Below, in pieces: positions 28,540 through 37,653 of a stretch of DNA of 64,000 nucleotides (position 1 is its first letter; each line of letters begins with the position of its first letter). The stretch is from positions 62,001 through 126,000 of the forward strand of contig JAUVXE010000003.1 in NCBI GenBank assembly GCA_030603745.1. The letters run 5' to 3'. The translations under genes and the position numbers were made by a program. This DNA is from Coriobacteriia bacterium (GTDB lineage Bacteria; Actinomycetota; Coriobacteriia; Anaerosomatales; SLCP01). The notes beneath the pieces are model-generated. The model was not told where the DNA came from. It searched no databases and saw only the letters and a list, made by a program, of their open reading frames with translations.

Positions 28540-29590
28540 GCCGAGGAAGGCCCGCGCGCTCCCGGTCAAGGGCGTCGCCGGCGGCATCGCGCTCGTGGCG
28601 CTCGCGAGCGCGCTGCTCTTCGCCGCGCTCGCCGCGCTCACCGAGGCGGGCGCGGTCGCCTCGGCGTTGCGGGACTTTCCCGTGCGGGTGCTCGCGACGC
28701 TCCTGGCGGCGACCACCGCCGGCATCGCGCTACGCGCGGTCAGGTGGCGGTGGCTGCTCCGCCTCACGGGGTCTCGTGTCACCTTCGCCGAGGCGCTCCA
28801 CATGCAGCTCGCCGGTCAGGCGGCGGCGGTCACGCCCGGGCGGGTGGGCGAGGTGCTCAAGCCCTGGGTCGCCCGCGAGGTGGCACAGACACCGCTCTCC
28901 CGGGGGATCGCCCTCGTGTTCGCCGAGCGGCTCGCCGATCTCGTCGCGGTCTGCCTCCTCGCCCTCGGCGCGCTCTCGATCGCGGGCGGCGGGTGGGCGA
29001 GTCTGGTGGCGGCGGTGCTCGCGGTCGCGCTCGTGATCGGGGTCGCCCGCTCGGGGCGCCTGCACGCGCTCGGGCTCGCGCTCGCGTCGCGCCATCGGCT
29101 GCTGCGCGAGCACCGCATCTCGATGGAGCGCGTCGCCGACACGCTGAGGACGGGGCTCTCGCCCGGCGTGCTCGCGCGCTCGACCGGCGCGGCCGTCGTC
29201 GTGTGGGGGCTCGAGGGCGTCGCGTTCGCTTGGTGCCTGCGGGTGCTCGGCTTCGACGCGCTCTCCGTACCCGGCGCGGTGTCGGTGCATGCGCTCTCCG
29301 TGCTCGCGGGGGCGCTCTCGTTCCTCCCGGGGGGCATCGGGCTCACCGAGGCGACCATGGCGGGCGTCCTCGTGGCGGCCGGCATGGTCGCAGCCGCGGC
29401 CTCTGCCGCCACGATCATCATGCGCGTGGCGACGCTGTGGTGGGGCGTCGCGCTCGGGTGGCTCGCGCTCGCCGCGCGCCCGCGGCTTCTGCGCTCGGCG
29501 TTCGCCGCTCCCGGCGTTCCGGCCGCCGGGGCCACGGCCCCGCGCGACGACAGCGCGCCGTCCGGCGACTACAATGGTGCGGACAGCTGA
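28526..29590 (+). CDS. Lysylphosphatidylglycerol-synthase-type membrane protein (UPF0104/YbhN family), copy 1
   Basis: 354 aa, eight or more helices, no soluble aminoacyl-transferase domain. Family motifs: [10 protein letters not shown], the conserved [12 protein letters not shown] and [12 protein letters not shown]. These flippase-like proteins are common in glycolipid and exopolysaccharide loci and are not themselves shown to aminoacylate lipids. It is a paralogue of the protein at 43169-44176 (PGKLGELLK, PGGLGATEAGM). The C-terminal about 35 residues are Ala/Pro-rich and disordered. Confidence 0.8.
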   Translation: MTSGRPRKARALPVKGVAGGIALVALASALLFAALAALTEAGAVASALRDFPVRVLATLLAATTAGIALRAVRWRWLLRLTGSRVTFAEALHMQLAGQAAAVTPGRVGEVLKPWVAREVAQTPLSRGIALVFAERLADLVAVCLLALGALSIAGGGWASLVAAVLAVALVIGVARSGRLHALGLALASRHRLLREHRISMERVADTLRTGLSPGVLARSTGAAVVVWGLEGVAFAWCLRVLGFDALSVPGAVSVHALSVLAGALSFLPGGIGLTEATMAGVLVAAGMVAAAASAATIIMRVATLWWGVALGWLALAARPRLLRSAFAAPGVPAAGATAPRDDSAPSGDYNGADS

Positions 29591-29615
29591 CGCCGGGACC
29601 GAAAGGGCCGTGCCC

Positions 29616-31019
29616 GTGCCGCTCGATCTAGCGAAGAAGCGTGTGATGGTGACCGGCGGGGCCGGGTTCCTCGGCGGGTTCGTGCTCGAGAAGCTCGCCG
29701 AACGCGGCTGCACGGACGTGTTCGTCCCGCGCGCCGCCGAGTTCGACCTCACGCGGGCGGCGGACGTCACCCGCGCGCTCGCCGTCTTCGAGCCCGAGGT
29801 CGTGATCCATCTCGCCGCGGTGGTGGGCGGGATCGGCGCCAATCGCGACGAGCCCGGACGGTTCTTCTACGAGAACGCGATCATGGGGATCGAGCTCATC
29901 GAGCAGTCGCGCCGCATGGGCGTGGAGAAGTTCGCGTGCGTCGGCACGGTCTGCGCCTACCCCAAGCACACGCCGGTGCCCTTCGCCGAGGACGCGCTGT
30001 GGGACGGCTACCCCGAGGAGACCAACGCGCCCTACGGCATCGCCAAGAAGGCGATGCTCGTGCAGCTCCAGGCGTATCGCGAGCAGTACGGCATGAACGG
30101 CGTCTTCCTGCTGCCCGTCAACCTCTACGGGCCGCGCGACAACTTCGACCTGCACACGAGCCATGTCATCCCGGCGATCATCCGCAAGTGCGTCGAGGCG
30201 CGCGAGGCCGGCGAGTCGCACGTCACGCTGTGGGGCACCGGCACGCCGAGCCGCGAGTTCATCTACGCCGCCGACGCCGCCGAGGGGATCGTGCTCGCCA
30301 CCGAGCGCTACGACGACCCCGAACCGGTCAACCTCGGCGCCGGCTTCGAGATCACCATCCGCGACCTCGCCGAGAAGATCGCCGCGCTCACCGGCTTCAC
30401 CGGTGACATCGTCTGGGACACGTCGCAGCCCGACGGCCAGCCGCGGCGCTCGCTCGACACGCGGCGCGCGCGCGAGCGGTTCGGATTCGAGGCGCGCACC
30501 GGATTCGACGAGGGTCTCGCTGCCACGATCGAGTGGTACCTCGCCGAGGGGCGCGCGGAGCCGGACGCCTCCGCGCCGCCGCCCGCCCCGTACGTGCCGC
30601 CCGTCGAGCGGATCGTCGACGGCGAGCAGGTGGTCGCGATCATCGTGAGGGGCTCCCTGCGCGAGCCGGGCGTGCGCTTCTTCTCCGAGGCGGACTTCTC
30701 GCAGCAGCTCGGTTTCATGTCGCGCCCCGCCGGGCACGTCATCGAGCCGCACGTGCACAACGCCGTCCCGCGCGAGGTCGCCTACACGCAGGAGACGCTC
30801 TTCGTGCGCGAGGGCCGCGTGCGGGTCGACCTGTACCGGGACGACCGGACTCCGCTCGCCAGTCGCGTGCTCGCCACGGGCGACGCGATCCTGCTCGCGA
30901 CCGGCGGGCACGGCTTCACGATGCTCGACGAGACCGCGATGGTCGAGGTGAAGCAGGGCCCGTACTCCGGCGACGGCGACAAGACCCGCTTCGAGCCCGG
31001 GCCAGGAGCGTGCGGATGA
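29616..31019 (+). CDS. fcl: GDP-L-fucose-synthase-like SDR fused to a C-terminal cupin domain
   Basis: 467 aa. I chose the GTG at 29616 (AAAGGG 8 nt upstream); the GTG at 29610 and an ATG at 29574 are alternatives. The SDR half (1 to about 315) has [53 protein letters not shown] with Tyr and Lys, and LYGPRDNFD, all typical of WcaG/Fcl (GDP-4-keto-6-deoxymannose 3,5-epimerase/4-reductase). After a proline-rich linker (about 330-345) a cupin of about 120 residues follows ([16 protein letters not shown]). Such a cupin often stands alone as a sugar-related binding protein; the fusion is unusual. It overlaps the aminotransferase by 4 nt. The SDR could instead be a C-4 reductase/epimerase with altered specificity. 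Confidence 0.85.
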   Translation: MPLDLAKKRVMVTGGAGFLGGFVLEKLAERGCTDVFVPRAAEFDLTRAADVTRALAVFEPEVVIHLAAVVGGIGANRDEPGRFFYENAIMGIELIEQSRRMGVEKFACVGTVCAYPKHTPVPFAEDALWDGYPEETNAPYGIAKKAMLVQLQAYREQYGMNGVFLLPVNLYGPRDNFDLHTSHVIPAIIRKCVEAREAGESHVTLWGTGTPSREFIYAADAAEGIVLATERYDDPEPVNLGAGFEITIRDLAEKIAALTGFTGDIVWDTSQPDGQPRRSLDTRRARERFGFEARTGFDEGLAATIEWYLAEGRAEPDASAPPPAPYVPPVERIVDGEQVVAIIVRGSLREPGVRFFSEADFSQQLGFMSRPAGHVIEPHVHNAVPREVAYTQETLFVREGRVRVDLYRDDRTPLASRVLATGDAILLATGGHGFTMLDETAMVEVKQGPYSGDGDKTRFEPGPGACG

Positions 31020-32122
31020 TCCCCGTCAACGAGCCGCTCATCGGCGAGGCCGAGTCCGCCAACGTGCAGGAGTGCCTGCGCACGGGGTGGATCTCCTCGG
31101 CGGGGCGGTTCATCGACGAGTTCGAGCACGCGTGGGCCGCCTACTGCGGCGTCGAGCACGGGGTCGCGGTCTCCAACGGCTCCGCGGCGCTCGAGCTCGC
31201 GGTCTGGGCGCTTGAGCTGGAGCCGGGCGACGAGATCATCATGCCCACGTTCACGATCGTCTCGTGCGCGCTCGCCGCGGTCTACAACGGCGCGGTGCCG
31301 GTGCTCGTGGACTGCGACCCGGAGACGTGGTGCATGGACGTCGCGCGGATCGAGGAGCGCGTCACGCCGCGGACGCGCGCGATCATGCCGGTGCACCTCT
31401 ACGGCCACCCGGTGGACATGGATCCGCTCCGCGAGATCGCCGACCGCCACAGGCTCGCGGTCATCGAGGACGCCGCCGAGGCCCACGGCGCGACCTATCG
31501 CGGCGCGCGGTGCGGCTCCCTCGGCGACGTGAGCTGCTTCAGCTTCTACGCGAACAAGATCGTCACGACCGGCGAGGGCGGGATGGTGCTCACCGACGAC
31601 GCCGCGCTCGCCGAGCGGCTGCGCTCCGGCCGCAACCTGTGTTTCCGCGACGACCGCCGCTTCTGGCACACCGAGGCCGGGCACAACTTCCGCCTCACCA
31701 ACGTGCAGGCGGCGATCGGCCTCGGCCAGGTCGAGCGGATCGACGAGCTCGTGGCGCGCAAGCGGCGGATGGGCGCGCGCTACACGGAGCTCCTCGGCGG
31801 ACTGCCGCTGCAGCTGCCGGTCGAGCGCGAGTGGGCCGAGAACGTCTACTGGATGTACGGCGTGGTCCTCGCCGAGGGGACCGGCCTCGACGCCGTGTCG
31901 TTCGCGGAGCGACTCGCCGAGCGCGGCGTGCAGACGCGGCCGTTCTTCATCGGCATGCACGAGCAGCCGGTCTTCCGGGATCGCGGGCTCTTCGCGGGCG
32001 AGCGGCATCCGGTCGCCGAGCGGCTCGCGCGCCAGGGGCTCTACCTGCCGAGCGGCCTGGCGCTCACCGATGACCAGCAGGACGCGGTCGCCGAGGCCGT
32101 CCGTGAGGTGCTCGGCCGATGA
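31016..32122 (+). CDS. DegT/DnrJ/EryC1/StrS aminotransferase, GDP-perosamine-synthase-like
   Basis: 368 aa; ATG overlapping the fusion gene (ATGA), AGGAG 8 nt upstream. PLP enzyme: [26 protein letters not shown], and [15 protein letters not shown] with the Schiff-base Lys at about residue 181. The NKxxTTGEGGM form and [16 protein letters not shown] closely resemble RfbE/Per, which aminates GDP-4-keto-6-deoxymannose to GDP-perosamine. This fits the Gmd product made at 20190. No N-formyl or acetyltransferase for the amino sugar was identified nearby. Confidence 0.88.
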   Translation: MIPVNEPLIGEAESANVQECLRTGWISSAGRFIDEFEHAWAAYCGVEHGVAVSNGSAALELAVWALELEPGDEIIMPTFTIVSCALAAVYNGAVPVLVDCDPETWCMDVARIEERVTPRTRAIMPVHLYGHPVDMDPLREIADRHRLAVIEDAAEAHGATYRGARCGSLGDVSCFSFYANKIVTTGEGGMVLTDDAALAERLRSGRNLCFRDDRRFWHTEAGHNFRLTNVQAAIGLGQVERIDELVARKRRMGARYTELLGGLPLQLPVEREWAENVYWMYGVVLAEGTGLDAVSFAERLAERGVQTRPFFIGMHEQPVFRDRGLFAGERHPVAERLARQGLYLPSGLALTDDQQDAVAEAVREVLGR

Positions 32123-32150
32123 TGCGGGGCGCGGGCGGGGAGGCGGGGCG

Positions 32151-33371
32151 GTGAGGATCGGGGTCGTGCCCAACCTCGACCGGAGCGTGGGCGGCGTCTA
32201 CCAGTACGCCGTGACGATGCTCGAGGCGCTTGCCGACCTCGGGACCGGCGACGAGTTCATGGTCTTCACCTACGGCGGCGAGGAGCTGCCCGCAGGTCTC
32301 GTCGCGCCGGGGCCGGTGGCGCCGCTGCGCCGGGGGGCCGGGCCTCTCGGCCGCGCGGGCGCCGCGCTCGCCCGGCTCGCGCAGCCGCGGGCGGCGCACG
32401 ATCCCGCGTGGGAGCGCTTCTTCGCGGCGCACGGCATCGACCTGCTCGTGTTCACCGCCGACGCCGACCTCGCGCCACGCGCCGGCGTGCCGTACGTGGT
32501 CGCGGTACACGACATCCAGCACCGGCTGCACCCGGAGTTCCCCGAGGTCTCGGCGGACGGCGAGTGGGACCGTCGCGAGGCGCGCCTGCGCCCGCTCATC
32601 GAGGGCGCGGCCGTGCTGCTCGTCGACAGCGAGGTGGGCCGCGAGGACCTGCTCGAGGCGTACGGCGACACCGGGATCGCGCCCGAGGCGGTGCGCCCGC
32701 TGCCGTTCCTGCCGGCGCACTACCTGTCCGGCGCCGACACCTCGCCCGTCGCGCGCGAGCGGGTGCGCGCGGAGCTGCGGCTGCCCGAGCGCTTCCTCTT
32801 CTATCCGGCGCAGTTCTGGCCGCACAAGAACCACCGCCGCATCGTCGAGGCGCTCGCACTGCTCGCCGAGGCGGGCCTGCGCGTGCCCGTGGTCTTCGCG
32901 GGGACCCACGCGGGCGAGCTGCGGGAACGCACCTTCGCCGAGCTCATGGCCGCGGCCGCCGAGGCCGGGGTCGACGACCTCGTGCACGCGACGGGCTACG
33001 TGCCCGACGAGGCCATGGCCGCGCTCTACGCCGACGCGATCGCGCTCGTGATGCCCACGTACTTCGGCCCGACCAACATCCCGGTACTCGAGGCGTTCGG
33101 GCTCGGCTGCCCCGTCATCACCTCCGACATCCGCGGCGTGCGCGAGCAGGCGGGCGACGCGGCGCTGCTCGTGGACCCCGGGTCCGCCGAGGCGATCGCC
33201 GGGGCGATCCGCCGCATCGTGACCGAGCCGGACCTCGCCGGGGAGCTGGCCGAGCGCGGGCGGGCACGCCTGGCCGCCTACACGCGCGACGACTACCTCG
33301 CGCTCCTCGGCGAAGCGCTCGCCGAGGCGAAGCGCCGCATCGGGGAGGGGAGCGCCCATGACCGCGCCTGA
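32151..33371 (+). CDS. Glycosyltransferase family 4 (GT-B)
   Basis: 406 aa from a GTG with GGGGAGG. N-terminal VVPNLDRSVGGVYQYAVTM; VVAVHDIQHRLHPEFPEV; C-terminal FYPAQFWPHKNHRRIVEAL and MPTYFGPTNIPVLEAFGLG with the EX7E-type donor site. The HDIQH stretch is common in mannosyl- and rhamnosyltransferases of polysaccharide loci. It overlaps the methyltransferase by 14 nt. Linkage unknown. Confidence 0.88.
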   Translation: MRIGVVPNLDRSVGGVYQYAVTMLEALADLGTGDEFMVFTYGGEELPAGLVAPGPVAPLRRGAGPLGRAGAALARLAQPRAAHDPAWERFFAAHGIDLLVFTADADLAPRAGVPYVVAVHDIQHRLHPEFPEVSADGEWDRREARLRPLIEGAAVLLVDSEVGREDLLEAYGDTGIAPEAVRPLPFLPAHYLSGADTSPVARERVRAELRLPERFLFYPAQFWPHKNHRRIVEALALLAEAGLRVPVVFAGTHAGELRERTFAELMAAAAEAGVDDLVHATGYVPDEAMAALYADAIALVMPTYFGPTNIPVLEAFGLGCPVITSDIRGVREQAGDAALLVDPGSAEAIAGAIRRIVTEPDLAGELAERGRARLAAYTRDDYLALLGEALAEAKRRIGEGSAHDRA

Positions 33372-34179
33372 CGAGCGGCGCGACCGCAGGGAGCCAGGCG
33401 GCGCGCCGGACGGGGTGTTCGGCACCTACGCGGGCTTCTACGACGCGCTCTACGCCGACAAGGACTACCGCGCCGAGGCGGCGTTCCTCGCGGCCGTGTT
33501 CGCGGCCCACGGCGTGCCGGCGGGTGGCACGGTCCTCGACCTGGGCGCGGGAACGGGTACGCACGCGCTCGAGCTCGCCGGGCTCGGGTACCGCGTGACC
33601 GGGGTCGACCGCGCGCCCGCGATGGTCGAGCAGGCACGCGCGAAGGCCGCCGAGGCGGGCGCGACGGCGGTGCGCTTCCTCGAAGGCGACGTGCGCTCGG
33701 TCGACCTCGGCGTGAGCGTGGAGGCCGTCGTCTCGATGTTCGCGGTGGTCTCCTACCAGCTGACCGATGCCGACCTCGCCGCGATGTTCGCGACCGCGCG
33801 GCGCCACCTGCGCGCGGGCGGCGTGTTCGTCTTCGACTGCTGGCACGGCCCGGCCGTGCTCGCGCAGCGGCCCGCGGTCACGAGTAAGGAGGTCGCCTTG
33901 CCGGATGGCGGCTGCATCGCCCGTGTCGCGACGCCCTCTCTCGACGAGGCCGCGCACACGGTCACCGTCGCCTACGACGTGTGCTGCACGGACGCCTCGG
34001 GCACCCTTGTCGAGCATGCCGAGGAGTCGCACACCGTGCGCTACCTGTTCGCCGAGGAGCTCGAGCGCCTGCTCGCCGCCGCCGGCTTCGAGCTGGCCGC
34101 GATCGGCCCCGTCGGCGACCTGTCGCGCGAGCCCACCGAGAACGATTGGAACGTCTCCGTCGTCGCCCGGGCGGTATGA
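33358..34179 (+). CDS. Class I SAM-dependent methyltransferase
   Basis: 273 aa. VLDLGAGTGTHALELAGLG is motif I; VTGVDRAPAMVEQA and LEGDVRSVDLG are motifs II and III. The C-terminal about 120 residues are beta-rich with paired cysteines (DVCCTDASG). Related proteins in sugar loci methylate hydroxyls or amino groups of nucleotide-linked or polymer sugars. The acceptor here is unknown. Cotranscribed with the upstream glycosyltransferase. Confidence 0.85.
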   Translation: MTAPDERRDRREPGGAPDGVFGTYAGFYDALYADKDYRAEAAFLAAVFAAHGVPAGGTVLDLGAGTGTHALELAGLGYRVTGVDRAPAMVEQARAKAAEAGATAVRFLEGDVRSVDLGVSVEAVVSMFAVVSYQLTDADLAAMFATARRHLRAGGVFVFDCWHGPAVLAQRPAVTSKEVALPDGGCIARVATPSLDEAAHTVTVAYDVCCTDASGTLVEHAEESHTVRYLFAEELERLLAAAGFELAAIGPVGDLSREPTENDWNVSVVARAV

Positions 34180-34264
34180 TGGCAGTGTCCGTAACCGCGA
34201 CGTGCGCGTGCGCCGCGCCCGCGGGCAGCCCGCCCCGCCGTGACCCCGCCGAGGAGCCAGCCCC

Positions 34265-35122
34265 GTGACCCTGCGCAGCATCGCACACCGTGTCCTGCCG
34301 CCCATCGTGACCGACGCGCTGCGTGCCGTGATCGGCCGCCGCGAGCCGGCGCCGGGGCGCTTCGAGGTGGTCGGGCCGGCGTGGCCCACGCCGTCGGACA
34401 GCAACCCCGGATGGGAGGACGCCGGCATCGCCGCCTCGCAGGCCGAACGGTGGGAGGCGTTCTGTGCCGCATGTGAGGGCACCGCGCCGCTCGACACGGC
34501 GCACGAGGCGACCGAGCCCATCCCGCGAAACATCCCCTTCCACAACACCTACGTGAGCTTCGGGTACGTCCTCGCGCTCGCGGCCGGGGGCCGTGACGCG
34601 GTCTCGATGCTCGACTGGGGCGGGGGACTCGGCCACTACGCCGTGCTCGCCAAGGCGCTGCTGCCGGGCGCGAGCGTCGAGTACCACTGCAAGGACCTGC
34701 CGGCCTTCTGCGCGAAGGGCGGCGAGCTTCTGCCGGAGGCGACTTTCCACGCCGATGAATCCTGCCTCGCGCGGACCTACGACCTCGTGGTCGCGAGCGG
34801 GTCGCTGCAGTGCTCCGCCGAGTGGCGCGAGGTCGCCGCCGGGCTCGCGCGCGCGACCGGCCGCTACCTGTATCTCACGCGCCTGCCGGTGCTGCTCGCC
34901 TCTCCCTCGGTCGTCGTGCGCCAGCAGGCGCGAATCCAGGGGTTCAACGACGACCTCCTCGGCTGGTTCCTGAACCGTGACGAGCTCCTCGGCCATCTCG
35001 ATTCGCTCGGGATGGAGCTCGTGCGCGAGTTCTACGTCGACGAGCACCCGCACGTCGAGGGCGCCTCCGAGCAGGCGGACGTGCGCGGCTTCCTCTTCAC
35101 GCCGAGGAGCCCGGCCTCCTGA
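34265..35122 (+). CDS. Putative methyltransferase of the TIGR04325/LIC12133 type
   Basis: 285 aa from a GTG with GAGGAG. The core has SMLDWGGGLGHYAVLAKAL (SAM-binding glycine motif), YHCKDLPAFCAKG and DLVVASGSLQCS. The long N-terminal region (GPAWPTPSDSNPGWEDAGI) is characteristic of this family, found almost only in surface-polysaccharide clusters. Substrate unknown. Its last 26 nt overlap the end of the convergent flippase gene. Confidence 0.78.
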   Translation: MTLRSIAHRVLPPIVTDALRAVIGRREPAPGRFEVVGPAWPTPSDSNPGWEDAGIAASQAERWEAFCAACEGTAPLDTAHEATEPIPRNIPFHNTYVSFGYVLALAAGGRDAVSMLDWGGGLGHYAVLAKALLPGASVEYHCKDLPAFCAKGGELLPEATFHADESCLARTYDLVVASGSLQCSAEWREVAAGLARATGRYLYLTRLPVLLASPSVVVRQQARIQGFNDDLLGWFLNRDELLGHLDSLGMELVREFYVDEHPHVEGASEQADVRGFLFTPRSPAS

Positions 35123-36410
35123 GCGCGCGAGCGGCCGCCAGGGCGTAGCGGACGTCTTCGGCGCGCACCACGAGCAGGTCGCGCAGGCGCGTGTTCGTGG
35201 TGACGGCGAACGTGCGGATCACGTAGGCCGAGACGAGCGAGTAGGAGACCGCGGTCGCGAGCGCGGCGCCGACCGGGCCGAGCGCGGGGATGAGCGCGAG
35301 GTTGAGCCCGAGGTTCACGAGGAGCGTCGCCGTGCTCATGCGCGGGAAGAGGCGTCCGTGGGTCGCGAGGTAAGCGCCCGGCTGACTCGCCACACCCCAC
35401 ACCACGATCCCCGGGATGAGCACGACGATCACCGTCGCGGCCGGGGCGAACTCGGCGCCGAACACGAGGGCCACGAGCGGCCGGGCCGCTACTGCGAGCA
35501 CGCCGGCCGCGAGCAGCATGAAGGCGGTGAGCAGCCGCGTGACCCGGGCGGTCAGAGCCGCACCGCTCGCGGCCTCCTCCTGCAGCGCGCGGGCGGTGAG
35601 CGCGGCGGCGAGGACCTGTGGCGCGTAGAAGAGCAGCTCGGCGATCGCGACCCCCACCGTGTAGACGCCCACCCCGGCCGCCGAGGCGAGCACGCCGAGG
35701 AGGAGCACGTCCTGACGCAGCTCGAGGTAGCCGGTCACGCTCTGCACGTAGCTGCGGCGCGCGTAGGGGAGCTCCTCGCGCAGCCGCACGAGCGAGGGGG
35801 CGCACAGCGTGCGGACACCGGTCGCGGCGATGCCGCCGGCGACGCCCACGCCGAGCGCGACCAGCGTGGCGATCACGACCCGCGCGAGCGTCAGCTCGCC
35901 GAGGAGGGCCCACGCGCCCACGAGCGCCACCGAGACGACCGTGGCTGCCGACTGCGCGAGCGCCTGGCCCGGGAGACGCCCCTGGCCGGTCAGCACCCCG
36001 CCGAGGAGCGCGGTGAGCAGCAGCAGGGGCAGCGCGGCCGAGGCGAGGAGCACGGTCGCCGCCGGTACGCCGGCGAGCGCCGGGATCAGCCCGCGCATCG
36101 CGAGCGCCGCGAGCGGAACGCCCACCACCGAGGCCGCCGCGGCGAGCATGAGCGAGTCGGAGAGGGCGGCGGCGGGCACGCGCCCCTTCCGGCCGACGTG
36201 GTACGCGTGCGCGGCGTCGAACCCGAAGCCGAGCAGGAGCGCGGCGATGGCGGGCACCTGCTGGAGGAGCGCGAGCTGCCCTTTGGCCTCGGCCCCGAGG
36301 ATCCGTGCCACGAGGATCGCGATCGCGAAGCTCGCCGCCAGCCGCAGCACCGTCGAGGCGCCGACGGCCAGGCTTCCGCCGAGGATGCTCGCGTGCGGGC
36401 GCTCGGACAC
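35097..36410 (-). CDS. Wzx-type polysaccharide flippase (MATE/MOP superfamily)
   Basis: 437 aa. I chose the GTG at 36410 because GGAGG lies 8 nt upstream; a GTG 36 nt earlier has none. Twelve to fourteen hydrophobic helices; SILGGSLAVGASTVLRLAAS at the N terminus, LLQQVPAIAALLLGFGFDAA and YTVGVAIAELLFYAPQVLAA mid-protein. These fit Wzx/RfbX proteins that flip undecaprenyl-PP-linked repeat units to the outer membrane face for the Wzy polymerase at 21196. Last gene of a seven-gene minus-strand run. Confidence 0.85.
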   Translation of the reverse strand: MSERPHASILGGSLAVGASTVLRLAASFAIAILVARILGAEAKGQLALLQQVPAIAALLLGFGFDAAHAYHVGRKGRVPAAALSDSLMLAAAASVVGVPLAALAMRGLIPALAGVPAATVLLASAALPLLLLTALLGGVLTGQGRLPGQALAQSAATVVSVALVGAWALLGELTLARVVIATLVALGVGVAGGIAATGVRTLCAPSLVRLREELPYARRSYVQSVTGYLELRQDVLLLGVLASAAGVGVYTVGVAIAELLFYAPQVLAAALTARALQEEAASGAALTARVTRLLTAFMLLAAGVLAVAARPLVALVFGAEFAPAATVIVVLIPGIVVWGVASQPGAYLATHGRLFPRMSTATLLVNLGLNLALIPALGPVGAALATAVSYSLVSAYVIRTFAVTTNTRLRDLLVVRAEDVRYALAAARALRRPGSSA

Positions 36411-36456
36411 GCTCGGGACCTCCGGTCTCTCCTCGGCGGGGCTCACGGACGAACGG

Positions 36457-37653
36457 TCACATCGTATAGGATTCGGCCGCGGGGGTGGGCGCCGGATAGG
36501 GCGGGCAGGTGCCGCGTCGGCGGCCCGTGAGCAAGACGTCGAGGACCGGGGTCCGCTCAAGCGCGACGGTGACCGCAAGAGACAGGCCGAGGGAGGCGCC
36601 GAACAGCGCGGGCCACCACGTGACGCCGAGCGCGAAGAGCGCCGTGTTCGCGAGGATGTGCGCAGCGTACACGCCGAGGCTGCGCTTCCCGGTCCAGGCA
36701 CTGGCGCGCAGGACGGTCCCGGAGCGGGCGTGCGCGATCAGACGGTACGCGCCGTAGGCGGCAACGATGCCGGCGAACGCGGTGAGGTAGGCGAGCGAGA
36801 CCTCGGCGACCGATCCGAGCCGGGGGGCGAGCTCGTCGAGTGCCGGCTTGAGGGAGCCGATCACGCTCTCCTCGGGCAGGTGGATGGGGTGCCTGAGCGC
36901 GGCGAGCGCGGCGAAGGCGGGGGTGCCGGCGATCGCAAGGAGCGCGCGATGCCGGTCGAGCAAGGCCGCGTACGGCGCGGCGAGGTAGCCGAGGGTGAGG
37001 AACGGGTAGAGCCAGCGGACGTGGACGAGCGCGAGGACCGGCGTCGCGAGTCCGGGCAGCGCGGTCGAGGCGATCACGAGGAGCGCCGAGACCGGGACCG
37101 TCCAGCCGGCACCAGGCAGCCGGGTAAGCACGAGCAGCATGACGCTCGAGACAAAGAGCGCGTAGAGGAACCAGAGGGTTCCGTAGGTGTCGACATCGTA
37201 GGTGGCCCGGAGCAGCGTGGGCAGGAACGGTTCGAGCACGAGTCCTTCCAGGCGGCCGGCCCAGTAGAGCACCACGAACCACGCGAAGTAGGGCACGAGC
37301 AGACCCGTCACGCGCCGGGCGATCCTCGGCCCGAGGGGCGGGAGTACGGCGCGGTAGAGCACGAACCCGCTCACGAACGCGAAGAGCGGCATATGGAAGG
37401 TGTAGACGCCCGAGAGCAGCGGGTGCGTGAGGGCCCAGCGGGCGAACCACACGTCGGGGAAGAGCTCGATGGTCCCCGGGCCGGACGCCACTTGCCCGCC
37501 CACGTGCATGATCGCGTGGCCGAGGACCACGAGCGCGATCGCGAACCCCTTGAGCGCGTCGGGGAACGGGTCACGGCCCGGGGCGGTCGGGGACGGCGCC
37601 GGAGCAGGGGCACGTGTCTGCGTGGTCGGCGCGGGCGTGGCCTGGGCGCTCAT
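36457..37653 (-). CDS. Membrane acyltransferase, OafA/WecH-type (acyltransferase family 3)
   Basis: 398 aa, ten helices. Cytoplasmic Pro/Thr-rich N terminus, then FPDALKGFAIALVVLGHAIM with the conserved His, FHMPLFAFVSGFVLYR and YGTLWFLYALFVSS. It should acetylate or otherwise acylate sugars of the repeat unit. Its start overlaps the upstream membrane protein by 4 nt (ATGA), so it is translationally coupled. Confidence 0.88.
   Translation of the reverse strand: MSAQATPAPTTQTRAPAPAPSPTAPGRDPFPDALKGFAIALVVLGHAIMHVGGQVASGPGTIELFPDVWFARWALTHPLLSGVYTFHMPLFAFVSGFVLYRAVLPPLGPRIARRVTGLLVPYFAWFVVLYWAGRLEGLVLEPFLPTLLRATYDVDTYGTLWFLYALFVSSVMLLVLTRLPGAGWTVPVSALLVIASTALPGLATPVLALVHVRWLYPFLTLGYLAAPYAALLDRHRALLAIAGTPAFAALAALRHPIHLPEESVIGSLKPALDELAPRLGSVAEVSLAYLTAFAGIVAAYGAYRLIAHARSGTVLRASAWTGKRSLGVYAAHILANTALFALGVTWWPALFGASLGLSLAVTVALERTPVLDVLLTGRRRGTCPPYPAPTPAAESYTM

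Noticed and set aside
28526-29590. Functional lysylphosphatidylglycerol synthetase (MprF)
   Set aside because: Only the membrane domain family is present; the aminoacyl-transferase domain needed for lysyl transfer is absent here and in the copy at 43169.
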